Assembly (NCBI RefSeq): GCF_964237555.1 | Contig: NC_091442.1 | Location: 56,580,011-56,644,010 of the forward strand | Source of the DNA: Oryctolagus cuniculus | Taxonomy: Eukaryota; Chordata; Mammalia; Lagomorpha; Leporidae | DNA: 64,000 nucleotides | Direction: 5' to 3' | Shown here: piece after piece, positions 12,478 to 24,599 of the stretch | Layout of the letters: each line of letters begins with the position of its first letter | How positions within the stretch are numbered: the first letter of the stretch is position 1 | Made by a program: the position numbers and the translations under genes | The notes under the pieces: model-generated | Told to the model about the DNA's origin: nothing | Database searches by the model: none | Seen by the model: only the letters and a program-made list of their open reading frames with translations

Positions 12478-12760
12478 AAAATGTGTTAAAAAAAGGCATA
12501 GAGACAGAGAAAAGAGACAAGAGATTTTCCATTCACTGGCTCACTCTTCAAATGCCCACAATAGCTAGGGCTGGGCTAGGCCAAAACCAGGAACCTGGAA
12601 CCCCATTGAGGTTTCCCACATGGGAGGCAGGGACCCAAGTACTTTAGTCACTATCTGCTGCCTCTCAGGGTGAACACCAACAGGAAGCAGGAGGTAGAAG
12701 CAGAGCCAGGATCTGACATGGGATGCAGGCATCTCAATAACTGTGCCAAACACCCGCCCC
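12478..12760 (-). mobile_element. C-SINE, old
   Basis: The body is reversed and the degraded head ends aacacccgcccc. Confidence 0.75.
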
Positions 12761-12859
12761 GACTACCTTAATCTCGACTGTTTCACACCAGGGCGATTTT
12801 TTTTTTTTTAATTTTAGGAAGGTTTAAGTTACCTGTTTTTTTTTTTGTTTTTTTTTTTG

Positions 12860-13153
12860 TTTTTTTAAATATAATTTGAGAGGTAGACATACACACAGCC
12901 CTCATCTGCACTTCCAATCCCCAAATACCTGCAATGGCCAGGGGACAAAACCAGAAAGCTGGGAAATACCCAGGTCTCCCACATGGTGGCAGAAACCCAA
13001 TCAATCATCTGAGCCATCACCTCTGTCTCACAGGGTCTACACTAGCAGGAAGCTGGAATCAAGAGCCAGAGGCAGGGATGATACCCAGACACTACAATAT
13101 GAGGCATGGGTGTCCCAACTGATGTCTTAACCCCTTAGGCCAACATCACTCCC
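12860..13153 (-). mobile_element. C-SINE, old
   Basis: Degraded reversed copy starting in a (T)nG-interrupted run. Confidence 0.7.
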
Positions 13154-13163
13154 TATATCAGGA

Positions 13164-13405
13164 TTTTTTTAAAGATTTATTTCATTTCTTTGAAGACAGA
13201 ATTACAGAAGGAGAGGAGGATAACATGGGGGAATTAAAGGGAGAGGGAGAGAATGAGAGATTGATCTTCTATCCACTGGTTCACTCTTCAGATGCTAGGC
13301 TTAAGCCAGGAGCCTGGAACTCCATCCAGGTCCAAGCACTTGGGCCAAACCACTGCTTTCCCAGGCACTTTAGCAGGGAGCTGCCAAACAAAAGGCAACA
13401 AAGGA
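13164..13405 (-). mobile_element. C-SINE, old, partial
   Basis: The reversed tail and middle are present. The head is missing. Confidence 0.7.
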
Positions 13406-13667
13406 GTCAAGAGGTTGGGGTCACTCTGAATCACAGTTACCTGTTCTCAGATACTTTAAACAAGATACAAAAGTGGATACTGTATCTTTTTGTAATTCCT
13501 GAGAAAGTTATCTGACAACACTTACCACTGAACTGTGCATTTCCAACAATTTAGCTTATTCTATGCTTACTATATAAGTGAATGTCTAGCAACATGAATT
13601 TGAGGGACTATAAATTCTTGAAGCACCACTTTTGCCCAGGAACATTCAGTACAGTAGTCTCCCAGTA

Positions 13668-13815
13668 CCTCCAGGGCAGGGGATACATTCTGCTTTCCCA
13701 GGCCATAGCAGAGAGCTGGATCGGAAATGGAACAGCCAGGACTCAAACTGGCACCCATGTGGGATGCCAGCACCGCAGGCGGCAGCTTTACCTTCTACCG
13801 CCATAGGGCCTGCTC
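13668..13815 (-). mobile_element. C-SINE head half, reversed
   Basis: It contains tttcccaggccatagcagag to the head (ctaccgccatagggcc). It abuts a plus-strand half, giving a head-to-head inverted pair. Confidence 0.75.
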
Positions 13816-14050
13816 CCTGCTCCACTTCTGATCCAGCTCCTTGCTAACATGCCTTGGAAAGCAGCAGAAGATGGTACAATTCCTTGAGCCCCTGCACTCA
13901 GATGAAGCTCCTGGCTCCTGGCCCCAGCCTAGTCTTGCCCTGGCCATTGCAGCCATCTGGGGAGTGAATTAGTGGCTGGAAAATCTCTATGTCTCCATCT
14001 CTCTCTAACTCACCTTTTCAAATAAATAAAAGAAATCTTTAAAAAAAAAA
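13816..14050 (+). mobile_element. C-SINE tail half
   Basis: It starts inside the SINE body (tgctccacttctgatccag) and keeps the AAATAAATAAAAG tail and poly(A). Confidence 0.75.
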
Positions 14051-14339
14051 ACTCACGAATTGCTTATTTCTGAAATTTTCCATTTAATATTTTTGGACTG
14101 CATTTGACCACAGGTAACTGAAACCACAGAAAGCAAAACCCCATAAAGACAGCGAGGGGGGAATACTGTGATATTCATAACTTTAAGCATGTTTTACTAT
14201 AATTATTTTTAAATTCATAATCTATTTATGATACATATCAAACTTTAGCTTATAGGCCAAATCCAACCTGCCACCCAGTTTTGTGTTGGTCACAAGCTAA
14301 GAACAGCTGTTACTTTTTTAAATGGTTGAAAAAATTGTG

Positions 14340-14620
14340 AGGAGCAAGTATTTCGTCTAGTGGTTAGGATGTGGTTGGGACAGCTGCATTCCATATGAGC
14401 TTGGAATGCCAGGGTTCAAGTCCTGATTCTACCCCAATACTATGAACACTGGGAGGTAGCAGGTGATGGCTCAAGTAATTGGGTCCCTGCCACCCACATG
14501 GAGACCTAGACTGAGATACCAGCTTCCAGTGAAACCTGGCCTATATCCCCCAAACACATATTTGGGAAGTAAGCCAGTGGGTATAATCTCTGTTTTTGTC
14601 TCAAATAAATTTTAAAAACC
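14340..14620 (+). mobile_element. C-SINE, old
   Basis: The head reads gcaagtatttcgtctagtgg and a short AAATAAATTTT tail follows. Confidence 0.7.
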
Positions 14621-14852
14621 AGAAAAATTTATGACATATAAAATTATTTAACAAATGTAAATTTTAGTATCCATAAACAAACTTAACTTGAAACACAGCC
14701 ACACTGATCTGTTTGTGTGTCATCCACAGCTGAGCAGGTATAACAGAGACCTCATGCCTGCAAAGCCTAACATATTTACTACCTGGCCTTAGTCTGTCAA
14801 CTCCTGGTATACATTTTATTGGTAATCAAAATATGTGATTAGTTAAAATATC

Positions 14853-15186
14853 CCGGGTGTTTATGGCATAGTGGGTAAAATCACTGCTTGGTAAACCTGC
14901 ACCCAATATTGGAGTGCCAATTCGAGTTCCAGTTACTCTGCTTCTGATCCAGTTTCTGCTAATGCATGCTGTGAGGCAGCAGATAATGGTTCAAGTTCTT
15001 GGGCCATACCGTGTGAGAGACCTGGATTAACTTCTGGGTTCCTGGTGTCAGCTGGGCCCAGCTCTAGTTGTTGTGGGCATTTGGGGAGTGAATTAGCCAA
15101 AGGAAGGATCTTCTTTCTCTCCCCCTCCCTATCATTGTTCAAGTATAGGAAAATAAGTAAACGCTTTTTAAAAATCTTAAAAAAAG
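14853..15186 (+). mobile_element. C-SINE, old
   Basis: The head reads gggtgtttatggcatagtgg and the tail is degraded. Confidence 0.72.
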
Positions 15187-15310
15187 ATACATCAATTCTG
15201 ACAAATGTCACAGTTTATATGTTAATTATCAATATATTATATTGTGTCTATTCAAGCACTAATTTTTTGATTGAATGTTCAAATGTTAGAAATTAGGTTT
15301 CTGTTTCTTT

Positions 15311-15613
15311 CTTTTTTTTTTTAGATTTGTTTTATTTATTTTGAAAGGCAGAGAGAGAGTCTTCCATCCGCTGGTTCACTGCCTAAATGATCACAATGGC
15401 CGGGGCTGGGCCAGGTTGAAGCCAGAAGCTTCATTTGGGTCTCCAATACGGGTGCAGGAGCCCAAGCACTTTGGACATCTTCCATTGCTTTCCCAGACGC
15501 ATTAGCAGGGAGCTAGATGGGAAGTGGAGCAGCTGGGACTTAAACTGAAGCCCACATGGGATGCTGGTGTTGCAGGCTGTGGCTTTAACAAGCTGTGCTA
15601 CAGCACCAGCCCC
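15311..15613 (-). mobile_element. C-SINE, form 1, diverged
   Basis: Reversed copy ending gctacagcaccagcccc. Confidence 0.82.
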
Positions 15614-15642
15614 TGAACTCAGGTTTTCTTAAAATAAGGTTA

Positions 15643-15950
15643 GGGGCTGGTGTTGTGGTACAGTTAAGCCACTGCTTGAGATCCCAAAGTCCCATATGAG
15701 TGCTGCTCTAGTCCTACTGCTCCACTTCTGATCCAACTCCTTGCTAATGCACCTGGGTAAGCAGCGGAAGATGGCTCAAATGCCTGGACCCCTGCCACCC
15801 ATGTGGGAGACTCAGATGGATTTCTTGGCTCCTGGCTCTGGTCTGGCCCTGGCCGTTTGAGGAATGAACCAGTGGATGGAAGATCTGTCTGTATCTCTCC
15901 TTCTTGTTCTGCAACTCTGCCTTTCAAATAAATAGTTTAAAAACAAAACA
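15643..15950 (+). mobile_element. C-SINE, form 1, diverged
   Basis: Head ggggctggtgttgtggtaca, tail AAATAAATAG. Confidence 0.8.
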
Positions 15951-15954
15951 ACCT

Positions 15955-16642
15955 GGGGCTGGTGCTGTTGGGTAGCAAATGAAGCCGCCACCTACAGTGC
16001 TGGCATCCCATGTGGGCACCGGTTTGGGTCCCAGCTGCTCCACTTCTAATCCAGCTCTCTGCTGTGGCCTGGGAAAGCAGTGGAGGATGGCCCGGGGTCC
16101 TTGGGCCCCTGCGCCCGTGTGGGAGACCTGGAGGAAGCTCCTGGCTCCTGGCTTTGGATCAGCGCAGCTCTGGCCATTGCGGCCAACTGGGGAGTGAACC
16201 AGCAGATGGAAGACCTCTCTCTTTCTGCCTCTCCTTCTCTCTGTGTAACTCTGACTTTCAAATAAATAAATAAATTGGCCGGCGCCGCGGCTCACTAGGC
16301 TAATCCTCCGCCTAGCGGCACCGGCACACAGGGTTCTAGTCCCGGTTGGGGCGCCGGATTCTGTCCCGGTTGCCCCTCTTCCAGGCCAGCTCTCTGCTGT
16401 GGCCCGGGAGTGCAGTGGAGAATGGCCCAAGTGCTTGGGCCCTGCACCCCATGGGAGACCAGGATAAGTACCTGGCTCCTGCCATTGGATCGGCGTGGTG
16501 CGCCGGCCGCAGCGCGCCAGCCACAGCGGCCATTGGAGGGTGAACCAACGGCAAAGGAAGACCTTTCTCTCTGTCTCTCTCTCTCACTGTCCACTCTGCC
16601 TGAAAAAAAAAAAAAATAAATAAATAAATAAATCTTAAAAAA
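15955..16642 (+). mobile_element. C-SINE, form 1, split in its tail
   Basis: The body is 15,955-16,275. The rest of the tail (aaataaataaatctt) reappears at 16,613-16,642, after a form 3 insertion. Confidence 0.85.
16276..16612 (+). mobile_element. C-SINE, form 3, nested
   Basis: It is inserted in the AATAAATAAAT tail of the preceding SINE. The target repeat aaataaataaat lies on both sides. Confidence 0.88.
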
Positions 16643-18159
16643 AACTATCACTTTTCAGATTTTGGTATTGTATCAAAAAGAATATATTTATCCCTTTTCC
16701 TACTATATATCTGTGTGATCCCTGTTTTCTTCATATACTTAAGCAAAACAATAACATAACAGATCAAATGCAGAAGCAGATATGAGAATCCAGTTGCTTT
16801 CAGTTAAGCCTGATGTTAGAAATTTGAGCTCTTCCTCCTAAGTTTTTTGAAAATACAAAATTCTGTTAAGATGTAATGAGTTTGTTACTATTTTTTTAAT
16901 TAAATTTAAAAATGTTTCAACTTTTAATGTGCTAAATATCATCAGATACAACCCAGATAAACAAAAGCTCTCTGGAGTCTTCAATAATTTTTTTCAATAA
17001 TTTTCTAGAGTACAAAGGCATGGGTACTGAGACCCCAGAGTCTGAGCCCCAGCACTTATATACAAACAGTGGAGAACCTGGACTGATCAACCTAGAAGGC
17101 TGCACTTAGTTTCTGGATTTCAGGCTCAGACATGCAGGGACAGGTTTCAAAGAAAGGAGTCAGCTGAAGAGATCAAACAGTTTGGAAGCAAATGACTGAA
17201 AACAGATGGGTATGAGAATTAGGCTGAAACATAAGTTAGGCAACACATGGCCAGAGCTTAGAACCTATCTGGAAACAGCTTTCTATAGGCAATTTACTCC
17301 ACTAGTTTTTGTTTTGTTTTTGTTTTTAAGGTTTTCTAAACTTTTGGAGGATTCAAGGAAATATTTTGAACTCTTCCCCAGAAAAGTTAATAAAGCAAAA
17401 ACAAAGAAGCAACAGCTTGTTGAAGTGACAGCAGGAAGCAAAGTTAGAAATAACTGGAGAACATTATACCTATCTATATTTGGCTTCAATGTGCATTTTA
17501 GAAGAAAAATTCCTGGAAACTGGTACAATGTCAAACATAATCAAACAAAAAAGTGTTAGCTTTTTTTTCTTTTTTGGCTCATTTTCAGATAAAGTATGAT
17601 CACTAAAACAACAAACTAACAGCAATCACCCCCAAAACACTGGTCTTTAAGGATCAATTTAAAATCTTCATGGGCTTAACTTAAATACACAGTAACAGCA
17701 AGAACAAAGTTCTGGGAAAGAAATAGCTATAACATCCCACAATGATGATCATGGAAACACTAAGATGTTCCAGCGAAAGAGTTCTATTTTCTATGTCTGT
17801 CCACATATCAGAAAGACAGTGAATCTATTTGGAGGTATTCCAACACTCAACGACTGTCCCAAACACAGATGTGTATGATGTTAGCAACTATGCCACCAAA
17901 TCTTTAAATATGTTAAATAAAACTAACATGGTGCTATTGAGGTTTGGTAAAAAGCTTAAACAAATATTACCAACAAGACAGTTGGTGCTAACACAAATCA
18001 TTTATAGCAATCATGCTATAATGAATAAACTGTGCTGATTTTTTAATAGTCAAGTAATTCCTACTTCAAAAATAATGGCTGTGCCCTATTTTTTAATCTG
18101 AAAAAAAGTATTTTTTAACTGTATGGTAAATTTCAAGCCCCATATAAAATCTGACCTGT
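16643..18159. other. SINE-free unique region
   Basis: Mixed AT-rich sequence. A 117-codon plus frame at 17,206-17,559 has no recognisable domain and no flanking splice pattern. I do not call a gene. Confidence 0.35.
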
Positions 18160-18479
18160 GGGGTCCACACTGTGGTGTAGTAGGTTAAGCATCCACCTGC
18201 GGTGCCACTATCCCATATGGGCACCAGTTCAAGTCCTGGCTGCTCCACTTCCAATGCAACTCCCTGCTGGTGATGTGGGAAAGCAGTAGAAGATGGCCCA
18301 AGTGCTTAGGCCCCTGCACCAGCATGGGACACACAGAGGAAGCTCCTGGCTTCTGGCTTCGGATTAGACCAGCTCCAGCCTTTGTGGTCACATGGGGAAC
18401 AAACCAGCTGATGGAAGACTGTTCTCTCTGTCTGTAACTCTACCTCTCAAGTAGAATAAATAAATCTTAAAAAAAAAAA
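18160..18479 (+). mobile_element. C-SINE, form 1
   Basis: The TSD aaaatctgacctg/aaaatctaacctg flanks it. Confidence 0.85.
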
Positions 18480-20244
18480 AATCTAACCTGTTTAGTGTAT
18501 AAACATATGCATTATTCAGATAGTAACACTACTATCGGGGACTATGATGAGCAATTCCACACAAAGCAAGCTGGGTTTTGCAAGAAGGTGGGACTGTGGC
18601 AGAACAACACTGCTTCTACAGAGACCTAAGCCACAATATCACAGAGTAACTTTTTAAGAGGAATCTTGGCTTCTGTTAGATTGTCATAACACTGATATTT
18701 ACTAAGGAAAAATGTAATACTGACCAGAAAAAAGAAACTTTTTGCACATTCTGGTTTCAAACTAATGGGAATATTTAGGGTGAAAATTACCAAAAGACAA
18801 GAAACAGCTAATAAAGTACAGCTGTGAGTTTATATTCAGTTTTTCTTTAAATGCTTAAGTATTTGTAAATTCTCAAAAAGACTGTGCCACTAACTCACTT
18901 TTGGTTTAGTTGGGAAGCTCTAGGAAACGCCTGCCTACAAAGTTTGAAACAGTAGATAAGGAGTTTATCTTATCACACAATCTTTCCTGAGTTCTAACAC
19001 TCATCCTTCCTCTCCAAGGAAGTTATACAACAAATGTTTACTTTCAAAACTAAACGGTATTTTTGCTTCATTGTATAGAAGCAATATCTTATTGGAAAGA
19101 CCAAAATAAAAACAAATTTTTTTAAAAAAGGACAAACAGAAGGACAAACAAGAGAATAAAAGGAAAAATAATACTATGAAGAAAGAAAATAACATTCTTT
19201 CAACACAAAGTGTTCACTGGGGAAATGTTTAACAAAACAATGTCATGATAAAATATTTTTAAGACATGGAATGACACCAGTGGAAAATATTTGTTGATGT
19301 TTATTTTTGTTTTGTTTTTAACTCAAAGGAATGATCATTTCTTGTCATTTATATTCCTTACACTTTGTTTATCCTTTCCCAGTGGGTCAACAGAACCATC
19401 TCAATTTCATTTTCTTTACAGTCTATTTTTCTTCCTGCCTCTTCAGTATTAAGTTCCTTTTTTGAGCTTCTGTTGATGAGTGTTTGGACTGGGAAGGACT
19501 TTGAGGGGTCTTCAAGCCCATCCTTCTGCTCACCAGGAGAATTCATAACTGACAGTATCAGATGGACAATGCATTCTGTCCCTGCCTCACAGCAGGCCTC
19601 CTTAATCTGCACAAACACTTCCACTCAAAATTTGCAATTTAAAAAAATGAAAGTAAAAATTAAAACCTCAAAAGAGGAAGGTGCTTTAAAAATGCATTTA
19701 TCAGCTGAAATTGCTCAAACATAAATTCAACTGTCAGGTCTAAAATTAACATGCAGGAAAGTTGCTGGCTGCCAACAACTAAAAGTCTTAAGTCCCTAGA
19801 GATGCCTTCTGATGTTCTGTTTGGTTTGTAACATCATTTCACCTACAGCCTGGCAAACAGACCACCACACCAAAACACTACACCAATACATGGCAAGTAT
19901 GTTTGTTTACAGTTGGTGTAGGCTTTTATTCAAAGCAAACAAAAAAAAAAAATGAAAAGGTTGATTGAAATTGGAAATGCCAATAATATGGGGCAGCTAC
20001 ACTGTAACTGTTCTATGAGCTGTAGTTTAATTCCTTAACTTCTAACTTAAAATATTAGAGAATCAAGTCTCTTCCTAAGAGTTTCCAAAAGAGAATTTCT
20101 CATCTGATGACAAAAAAATACAAGATATACAATTGTTCTATCATTATTTTAAAGAAAGATAGAAAAAAACGAAAAAAAAAAAACAAAACCAAAAAACCAG
20201 GAATCTTAGGAACGGGGAAAAAAACCCTAACTAAAAAATGTGAG
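18480..20244. other. SINE-free unique region, with an ancient repeat near 19.4-19.6 kb
   Basis: No gene was recognised. At 19,480-19,625 the order 'actttgaggggtcttcaagc ... caggcctccttaatctgc' resembles a very old CR1/L3-type repeat. An 88-codon minus frame covers the same place (see rejected items). Confidence 0.35.
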
Positions 20245-20547
20245 GGGGCCAGCACTGGGGCACAGCTGATTGAGTAGCTGTTTATGAAGCCAGCATCTCC
20301 TGTTGAAGTACCAGTTTGGATCCCAACAGCTCAGCTTCCAATCAAGCTCCCTGCTAGTGTACCGGGGAGGGCAGCAGAGGATGGCCCTGCCATGCCACTC
20401 CTGAGACCTGGAAGGAGTTCTGGGCTCCTGGCCTTGGCCCGGCCCAGCCCAGCCCCAGCCATTGTCGCACCTGGGGAATGAACCAGCAGATGGAAGATCT
20501 CTTTCTCTCCCTCTCGCTCTGTCACTCTTTCAAATGAAATTTTTAAA
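20245..20547 (+). mobile_element. C-SINE, old
   Basis: Head gggggccagcactggggcac and a short tail. Confidence 0.75.
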
Positions 20548-20562
20548 TGATTGGTTTCCTTA

Positions 20563-20907
20563 TTTTTAATTTTTTTAAAGATTCATTCATTTGAAAGGGA
20601 GAGATACAGAGAGAAGAGAGGGAGGGAGGGAAGTGGGGTGGGGAAGAGAGAGAGAGAGAGAGAGAGAGAGAATCTTCTGTCCACTGGTTCACTCCCCAAA
20701 TGGCTACAATGGTCGGAGCTAGGCCATGCTGAAGCCAGGAAACAGGAGCTTCTTCCGGGTCTCCCATGTGAGTGTGAGTGCAGGGACCCAAGCACTTGGG
20801 CCATCCTCCACTGCTTTCCCAGACACATTAGCAGGGAGCTGGATCAGAAGTGGAGCAGCTGGGACTTGAATTAGTGCCTTAACCTTCTATGCCACAGCGC
20901 TGCCCCA
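20563..20907 (-). mobile_element. C-SINE, form 1
   Basis: Reversed copy with an expanded (GA)n at 20,646-20,670 inside the CT-rich part. Confidence 0.82.
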
Positions 20908-21173
20908 CCCCACTTCTTTTTAATGTGAGGCAAGGAAGGAAGAATTCCACACTGTAAAACATCTATTATTTATCAGGAAGATTCTGAAATGAATTTAGAA
21001 ATTTGTTTATGGATACTGGCAAGTTCTGAAGTGATAAGAAGTAATACAGGATAGCTAAAAAGCAACTAATACCTAACTTCATTTCTTTATTTTGTTTTTA
21101 TTTAAATGCAAGTTGATTCAGTAGGTTTGGACTGGGGTCTTAGATCCTGCTCTTTGTTTTTGCTTTTGTTTTT

Positions 21174-21425
21174 GTTTGAGAGGCAGAGAGGCAAAGAAAG
21201 AACTCCCATCCACTATTCACTTCTCCAAATGCCTGCTGTTGCTGACTAGGCCTGGTGGAAGCAGAGAGCCTGCAACTCAACTCAGGTTTCCATGTGCCTG
21301 GTTGAACCCCATCACTTGCATTAGCAGGAGCTGGAGTCAGGTATCAAACCAAGGCACCAAGATGGAATGTGGGCATCTTAACAAACCAGTGTCTTAATTA
21401 ACCAACAGGCCAAAAGCCTGCCCCC
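21174..21425 (-). mobile_element. C-SINE, old
   Basis: Starts at gagaggcagagaggcaaag and ends caaaagcctgcccc. Confidence 0.72.
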
Positions 21426-21450
21426 AATTTCTTTTCTTTTCTTTCTTTCT

Positions 21451-21784
21451 TTTTTTTTTTTTAGATTTATTTATTTATTTATTTGAAAGGCAGAGTCACA
21501 CAGAAAGAGGGAGAGGCAGACAGATCTTCCATCTGTTGTTTCACTCCCTATGCGGCTGCAATGGCCAGGGTTGGGCCATGTCTAATCCAGGAGCCAGGAG
21601 CTTCAACTGAGTCTCCCACATGAGTGCAGGAGCCCATGTAATTGGGCCATCTTCTACTGCCTTCCCAGGCTTGTTAACAGGGAGCTGAATCTGAAGTGGA
21701 ACAACTGGGACTTGAACCGGTACCCATCTGAGATGCTGGTGTCACAGGCGGCAGCTTAACCTGCTATGTCACAGTGCCAGCCCT
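21451..21784 (-). mobile_element. C-SINE, form 1
   Basis: The target repeat atttctttt lies on both sides. The copy ends gtcacagtgccagccc. Confidence 0.85.
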
Positions 21785-22196
21785 ATTTCTTTTTTGATAG
21801 AGTTTCTACACTAGGAGTTGAGGAATGTCAGAGATAGAATATATTTGGATTTATAACAGGACACCTCTAGAAACTTTGTAGAAAATAAAGATTCGAGGAT
21901 ATAAAACATAAGATGTGATTGATAACTGAATTTTATCCGAAAGATAAAGATTAATGTTACCATAATAATAATAATCTACTAATGTTGTATAACATTGTTC
22001 CAGCCTTAAACCCTGAATACATTTTTACCAGTGACCTAAAATGGAAACACAGGCACCATGTTTATCAAATTTATCAATAAAACGAAGATACTGAGAATGG
22101 TCAAAAGGCTAAATAACGTTAACAAGCTAAAATAACAAACCCAAAGTAACAGAATGATAGTTACAGAAATAAGCATAAAATTCTCAATTATGTACA
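21785..22196. other. Unique AT-rich spacer
   Basis: No feature was recognised except a short (AAT)n at 21,964-21,974. Confidence 0.4.
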
Positions 22197-22448
22197 CCCT
22201 CTTCCAGGCCAACTCTCTGCTATGGCCAGGGAGTGCAGTGGAGGATGGCCCAAGTGCTTGGGCCCTGCACCCCATGGGAGACCAGGATAAGTACCTGGCT
22301 CCTGCCATCGGATCAGTGCGGTGTGCCGGCTGCAGTGCGCCAGCCGCGGTGGCCATTGGAGGGTGAACCAACAGCAAAAAGGAAGACCTTTCTCTCTGTC
22401 TCTCTCTCTCACTGTCCACTCTGCCTGTCAAAAAAAAAAAAAAAAAAA
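22197..22448 (+). mobile_element. C-SINE, form 3, 5'-truncated
   Basis: It begins inside the body at ctcttccaggccaactctct. The tRNA-related head with its internal promoter is absent. The tail is bare poly(A). Confidence 0.85.
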
Positions 22449-22495
22449 TCAACTGTACAAATTAACGTGATCTTGGGCTTTAAAAACAAAGGTAC

Positions 22496-22818
22496 AGGAG
22501 CAAGTATTGTGGCACAGCAGGTTAAGTCACAGCTTGGGATACCCAAATCCCATACTGCAGTGCCTGGTTTGAGCCTTGGCTACTTGGTGCTTCTGATTGC
22601 ACTCCCTAATAATGTGCCTGGGAGGTAGCAGATGATGGCCAAACAGCCTGGGCCTCTGCCACCCACATAGGAGATTGATAAAGTTCCAGGCTCCTGGCTT
22701 TGGCCTGGCCCAATACTGGCTGTTGGAAGCATTCAGGGAATGAATCTCTGTCTCCCTCTCTCTTGGTCACTCTGCCTTTCAAACAACGTAAATAAATCTT
22801 AACAACGACAACAAAAAG
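22496..22818 (+). mobile_element. C-SINE, old
   Basis: Head caagtattgtggcacagcag, tail cgtaaataaatctt. Confidence 0.78.
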
Positions 22819-23329
22819 AACAGAGGTATAGGGTATAGTACAAAAGAATCTGTGCTCATCCCAACCCCTATACTTTGTACTGATCAGATTACATTTGATA
22901 TGTTATATTCAGCTCTAAATAAGGAATTCTAAAACTCAAGCAACTAAGTTGATGAAAAACCTGAACTTTATTTAAAGTTTTAACACTAAATATATAATGT
23001 TTACACAATAAAAAAAGTTATCTATGGGGCTGGCGCTGTGGCGCAGTGGGTTAAAGCCCTGGCCTGCAGCACCAGCATCCCATATGGGTGTTGGTTCTAG
23101 TCCCGGCTGCTCCACTTTGGATCCAGCTCTCTGCTATGGCCTGAAAAAGCAGTGGAAGATGGCTCAAGTCCTTGGGCCCCTGCACCATGTGGGAGACCCA
23201 GAAGAGGCTTCTGGCTCCTGGCTTCAGATCAGCTCAGCTCTGGCCGTTGTAGTCACTTGGGGAGTGAACCAGAGGATGGAAGACCTCTCTTTCTGGCTCT
23301 ACATCTCTCTATAACTCTGTATTTCAAAT

Positions 23330-23790
23330 TGTCGCTCCCCCTCTTCGTGGAGGAACGACACAGGACCCTGCGCTGTTCTTTCATCTGCTCGGCCCTCCCC
23401 GGGTTTGCTGCTGGTTCTTCCCGGGTTGGCTACTATCCCTTCCACCTCCGTGGAAGGGCAGTTCCCCCTGGCCGCATTCCCCACTTCCGCAGGGGAGCGG
23501 CACACCGCCGGCCGGCTCTCTGGGGGCTGCACGGGTTCCCTTAGATGTTCCCCATAGATGTTCCTGGTGCATGCCGTCTCTCTCCTCCTTTATAGTCCTC
23601 CTCCGCCAATCCCAACTCGGCTGAGTACGCTGCTCTCCAATCAGGAGCAAGTCCTACAGTTAATTGGTTGAACTGGAGGCAGCTGTGCGGAAGCTGTTTA
23701 CTTCTCTCCCAGCGCCATATTGTGGGAGAGCAGATGCATAGAATAAGTCCTAATTCGAGTAACTTAGTCTAGTCCGGATTGCTCCCCACA
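23330..23790 (-). repeat. 3' LTR of the minus-strand retrotransposon
   Basis: This copy matches the 5' LTR base for base with an offset of 1,920. The TATA box is at 23,588-23,594. On the minus strand it follows the polypurine tract directly. Confidence 0.92.
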
Positions 23791-23816
23791 GATCCCCCTT
23801 TCTTTTTATTTTTTAG
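23791..23816 (-). promoter_or_regulatory. Polypurine tract
   Basis: The minus strand carries AAAAAATAAAAAG followed by AAAGGGGGATC and then the LTR start. This is a typical plus-strand DNA priming site of a retroelement. Confidence 0.82.
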
Positions 23817-24208
23817 CGTTGATACGCGCCTGTCTTCGGTGTCCCACGGCACACACTCTGCTCTACTTGCTAGAGTTGCCACAGGCTCTTACAAGTCCTA
23901 TCAGGCAAACCGAATCCGGGTCCTCTCTTCGCCATGTTGTGAGGAGGTTTTTAGGCGCTGATGCGTGCCTGTGTTCGGTGCCCTGCAGCGCATGCTCTGC
24001 TCTGCCTGCAGGGGACTTACAAGACCTATCAGGCAAACCGAATCCAAGCCTTCTCATTGTTGCATTGTGGGGAAGCTTTACTGATGTTAATTCGTGCCTG
24101 TCTTCGGTGACCTGCAGCTCATAAGCTGCTAGCTGCCCGCAGGTGCTCATCGCCTCACTTGATTAGGCAGACCGAATCCAAGCCTTCTAATTGGCATGTT
24201 GAGGGGAG
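23817..24208. repeat. Three imperfect 120-140-bp tandem repeats in the element interior
   Basis: Units start near 23,817, 23,957 and 24,079. Each contains the order cgcctgtcttcggtg, then a CTGC-rich part, then caggcaaaccgaatcc (caggcagaccgaatcc in unit 3), then a gttg(t)g(a/g)gg stretch. Confidence 0.85.
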
Positions 24209-24274
24209 GCCTTATTTTTCTCTATTTCTCTATCTCCGGGCATTCCTATCTCTCCCATTTTACTTCTATCTGCC

Positions 24275-24395
24275 AACATTCCCATTTCTCTCACTCCACT
24301 TCCAAACTTCTGTTTCTCTTATCCCCGCAGCTTCCCGCTCTCATTCCATTTCTAAACTTCTGTTTTCTCTTATCCCCGCGGCTTCCCGGCACCTC
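24275..24395. repeat. Two imperfect copies of a pyrimidine-rich module
   Basis: The order aaacttctgtttctcttatc, then cccgcagcttcccg, occurs twice with small changes (near 24,305 and 24,354). Confidence 0.75.
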
Positions 24396-24599
24396 GCCCC
24401 GCCGGCGGGTTCCCGGCTCTGCGCCGCTTCAGCCCGCGCGCCTCTCTCATCTGCGCAGCTTCCCGGCTTTGCGCGGCTCGGCTTTGCGCGCTCCGCGGTC
24501 TCCACGCTTAACCCTTTCGCGTCTGAACCACGGCCTACGCCAGCGTTCCCTATCTATTCACGCCCCGTGCTCTCTCTGCACGCGGCGGCTTCCGCGAGT

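Noticed and set aside
19358..19624. 88-codon minus frame that looks protein-like, a possible terminal exon
   Set aside because: The same stretch follows the order of a very old CR1/L3-type repeat, and the upstream AG lacks a good pyrimidine tract. I could not support a gene.
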